The notes under the pieces are model-generated. The model was not told where the DNA came from and made no database searches. It saw only the letters and a list, made by a program, of their open reading frames with translations. This document shows, piece by piece, positions 6,114 to 7,652 of a stretch of 7,652 nucleotides of DNA. The stretch spans positions 1 through 7,652 of the forward strand of contig JACXUQ010000134.1 of NCBI GenBank assembly GCA_014763835.1, read 5' to 3'. This DNA comes from Thiotrichales bacterium. GTDB lineage: Bacteria; Pseudomonadota; Gammaproteobacteria; Thiomicrospirales; Thiomicrospiraceae. The position numbers and the translations under genes are program-made. Every line of letters starts with the position of its first letter. The first letter of the stretch is position 1.

Positions 6114-7553
6114 ATGCACGATTTTTCGCAGACAAAAATTTTGGTGGTGGGCGATGTCATGCTCGACCAGTATTGGACGGGGCGTGCCGGCCGTATTTCT
6201 CCCGAAGCACCGGTGCCGGTGGTCAAGGTGGCGCATCAGGAGGTTCGTGCCGGCGGAGCCGCCAACGTGGCGTTGAATATCGCTGCGCTCGGCGCCAAGG
6301 CGCACCTGTTGGGTGTAGTCGGCAAAGACCTTTATGCACAGCAGTTACAGGAACTGCTGGCGCAGGCCGGGGTTTCCTCCGACTGGGCGCTGTCCGCCAA
6401 GGGCACCATCTGCAAGCTGCGGGTATTGAGCCATCATCAGCAGTTGATCCGCATGGATTTCGAGGAGATGGCCGAAACCCAGGCTGCACAGCAGCTGGCA
6501 GAACTGGTGGCTAGTCAGGTCGCACACTATGATGCCTTGGTTATTTCCGACTATGCGAAAGGCGCTTTGCAGTTTGTCGAGCAGATGATTGCGGCGGCGC
6601 GCGTCGAAAATGTACCGGTTTTGATCGATCCCAAGGGCACGGATTTTAAACGCTATGCCGGCGCTACCCTGATCAAGCCGAATCAGGGCGAGTTCGAAGC
6701 GATTGTTGGGGCCTGTGCCGACAGCGACGAGCTGGTTGAAAAGGCCACCGGATTGTTGGGAACATTGGATCTGCAGGCCTTGCTGGTGACGCGCAGCGAG
6801 CACGGTATGGCGCTGGTCAAACGCGGTGACAAGCCTTATATGCTGAAGTCGCAGGCGCAGGAGGTGTTTGATGTGACCGGGGCCGGCGATACGGTGATGG
6901 CGGCCCTGGCGACCGCTTATGCCAGCGGCATGAGCTTGCAGAATGCAGTGCATCTGGCGAATCAGGCGGCGAGCATAGTGGTGCGTAAAGTGGGAACATC
7001 CACCGTCAGCAAGGCGGAGTTGGATGAGGCGATTAAAGCGTCCATGCGTCATCAGGGGTATGTCGCGATGAACGAGGATGAACTGCTGGAGTTGGTGCAG
7101 CTGGCGCAACAGAACGGCGAACGCGTCGTGATGACCAACGGTTGTTTTGACATTTTGCACAGCGGTCATGTGCGTTATTTGAACGAAGCGGCCAAGTTAG
7201 GCGAACGTCTGATTGTGGCGGTGAATTCCGATGAATCGGTGCAGAGGCTGAAAGGGTCGAGCCGGCCGATTGTGCCGTTGCAAGGGCGCATGGAGTTGCT
7301 GTCGGCGTTGAGCTGCGTTGACTGGGTGGTGCCGTTTGACGAGCAGACCCCGGAGCGCGTGATCTGCAAACTCAAGCCGGATGTGTTGGTGAAAGGTGGC
7401 GATTATATGCCCGAACAGATTGCCGGCGCGCAATGCGTTTGGCAAAATGGGGGGCAGGTGGAAGTATTGTCTTTCTGGGACGGCTACTCAACCACTAATA
7501 TTGTTGAACGTATTCAGGAAGCGCAGCGCTTTGATAATGCTGATGTGGAATGA
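6114..7553 (+). CDS. hldE: Bifunctional heptose 7-phosphate kinase / heptose 1-phosphate adenylyltransferase HldE
   Basis: Cytoplasmic enzyme making ADP-heptose for the LPS inner core: it phosphorylates D-glycero-beta-D-manno-heptose 7-phosphate at O-1 and, after GmhB has removed the 7-phosphate, adenylylates the 1-phosphate. The 479-aa length matches E. coli HldE (477). The N-terminal ribokinase/PfkB-type kinase domain (about 8-315) shows VVGDVMLDQYW (11-21), GRISPEAPVPVV, the AGGAANVALNIA substrate region (46-57) and DVTGAGDT (253-260) with catalytic Asp259. The C-terminal nucleotidyltransferase domain (about 338-470) shows TNGCFDILHSGHVRYL with the HxGH motif at 349-352, a GRMELL helix, VLVKGGDY and YSTTNIV (458-464). 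ATG 6114 has only a weak ribosome site, but upstream in-frame sequence offers no other ATG before a stop near 6072. The genes to its left also serve LPS. Both active sites look intact. Confidence 0.96.
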   Translation: MHDFSQTKILVVGDVMLDQYWTGRAGRISPEAPVPVVKVAHQEVRAGGAANVALNIAALGAKAHLLGVVGKDLYAQQLQELLAQAGVSSDWALSAKGTICKLRVLSHHQQLIRMDFEEMAETQAAQQLAELVASQVAHYDALVISDYAKGALQFVEQMIAAARVENVPVLIDPKGTDFKRYAGATLIKPNQGEFEAIVGACADSDELVEKATGLLGTLDLQALLVTRSEHGMALVKRGDKPYMLKSQAQEVFDVTGAGDTVMAALATAYASGMSLQNAVHLANQAASIVVRKVGTSTVSKAELDEAIKASMRHQGYVAMNEDELLELVQLAQQNGERVVMTNGCFDILHSGHVRYLNEAAKLGERLIVAVNSDESVQRLKGSSRPIVPLQGRMELLSALSCVDWVVPFDEQTPERVICKLKPDVLVKGGDYMPEQIAGAQCVWQNGGQVEVLSFWDGYSTTNIVERIQEAQRFDNADVE

Positions 7554-7581
7554 CCTTTTTTAAAAGAGAGCTTTGCACGAG

Positions 7582-7652
7582 ATGGCTACACGAATAAAAA
7601 TGGTTAAAAATAGCCTGATTTTTGTTGAAAAACTTGCTAATAGCGAGCTATT
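7582..7652 (+). CDS. Possible start of an unrecognised gene (partial)
   Basis: An ATG at 7582, 28 bp after the hldE stop, opens a frame that stays open for 23 codons to the window edge (MATRIKMVKNSLIFVEKLAN and on). An AGAGAG stretch lies about 12 nt upstream, further away than is ideal. The region is more AT-rich than hldE. The frame is short enough to be open by chance, and nothing in the peptide identifies a family. If real it would probably be co-transcribed with hldE. No terminator hairpin with a T-run is seen after hldE. Confidence 0.25.
   Translation, partial: MATRIKMVKNSLIFVEKLANSEL

Noticed and set aside
6345..7169. 274-codon open frame on the minus strand inside hldE
   Set aside because: It lies wholly opposite the well-supported HldE frame, has low-complexity His/Gln/Arg-rich shadow composition and no recognisable motif.
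7555..7566. CTTTTTTAAAAG after hldE as a terminator
   Set aside because: The stem is only A-T pairs plus one G-C with a 2-nt loop and has no following T-run, so a terminator hairpin is not supported.

Overview
The window reads as a chromosomal segment of a Gram-negative bacterium, most likely a gammaproteobacterium. It carries lipopolysaccharide (LPS) inner-core genes (hldE, kdsD, waaA), a probable lipid A deacylase, a c-type cytochrome and an NnrS-type membrane protein. Protein texture and moderate GC content would fit the Thiomicrospira/Hydrogenovibrio type of sulfur oxidiser, but that placement is a guess; no rRNA, tRNA or other marker in the window settles it. I see no IS element, CRISPR array or RNA gene.

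Left part (1-1794, minus strand). A three-gene unit reads leftwards: a TetR/AcrR-family repressor, a small secreted class II (cytochrome c'-like) haem protein with its CxxCH near the C-terminus, and the first 198 codons of a HlyD-type periplasmic adaptor that runs off the left edge. The partner transporter should lie just outside the window. An intergenic region of 133 bp (1795-1927), rich in palindromes, separates this unit from a divergent nnrS (1928-3082, plus strand). NnrS proteins are haem- and copper-containing membrane proteins linked to nitric oxide tolerance, and cytochrome c' proteins bind NO, so this half may be a small NO-stress or efflux module under TetR control.

Right part (about 3083-7553). 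An apparent minus-strand operon, pagL-like gene, kdsD, waaA, has gaps of 24 and 8 bp. KdsD makes arabinose 5-phosphate, the precursor of Kdo. WaaA transfers Kdo to lipid A. The PagL-like protein is predicted to remove the 3-O acyl chain of lipid A at the outer membrane. Divergent from it lies hldE (plus strand), which makes the ADP-heptose precursor for the inner core. Together these form an LPS inner-core and lipid A remodelling cluster. The last 99 bp hold at most the first codons of an unrecognised gene.

The most notable irregularity is at the junction of the two halves. waaA lacks the expected C-terminal end of its family and its frame instead runs 270 bp antisense into the convergent, intact nnrS, with no visible terminator between them. 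This looks like a rearrangement or insertion junction that cut off the 3' end of waaA, or a frameshift close to its end.
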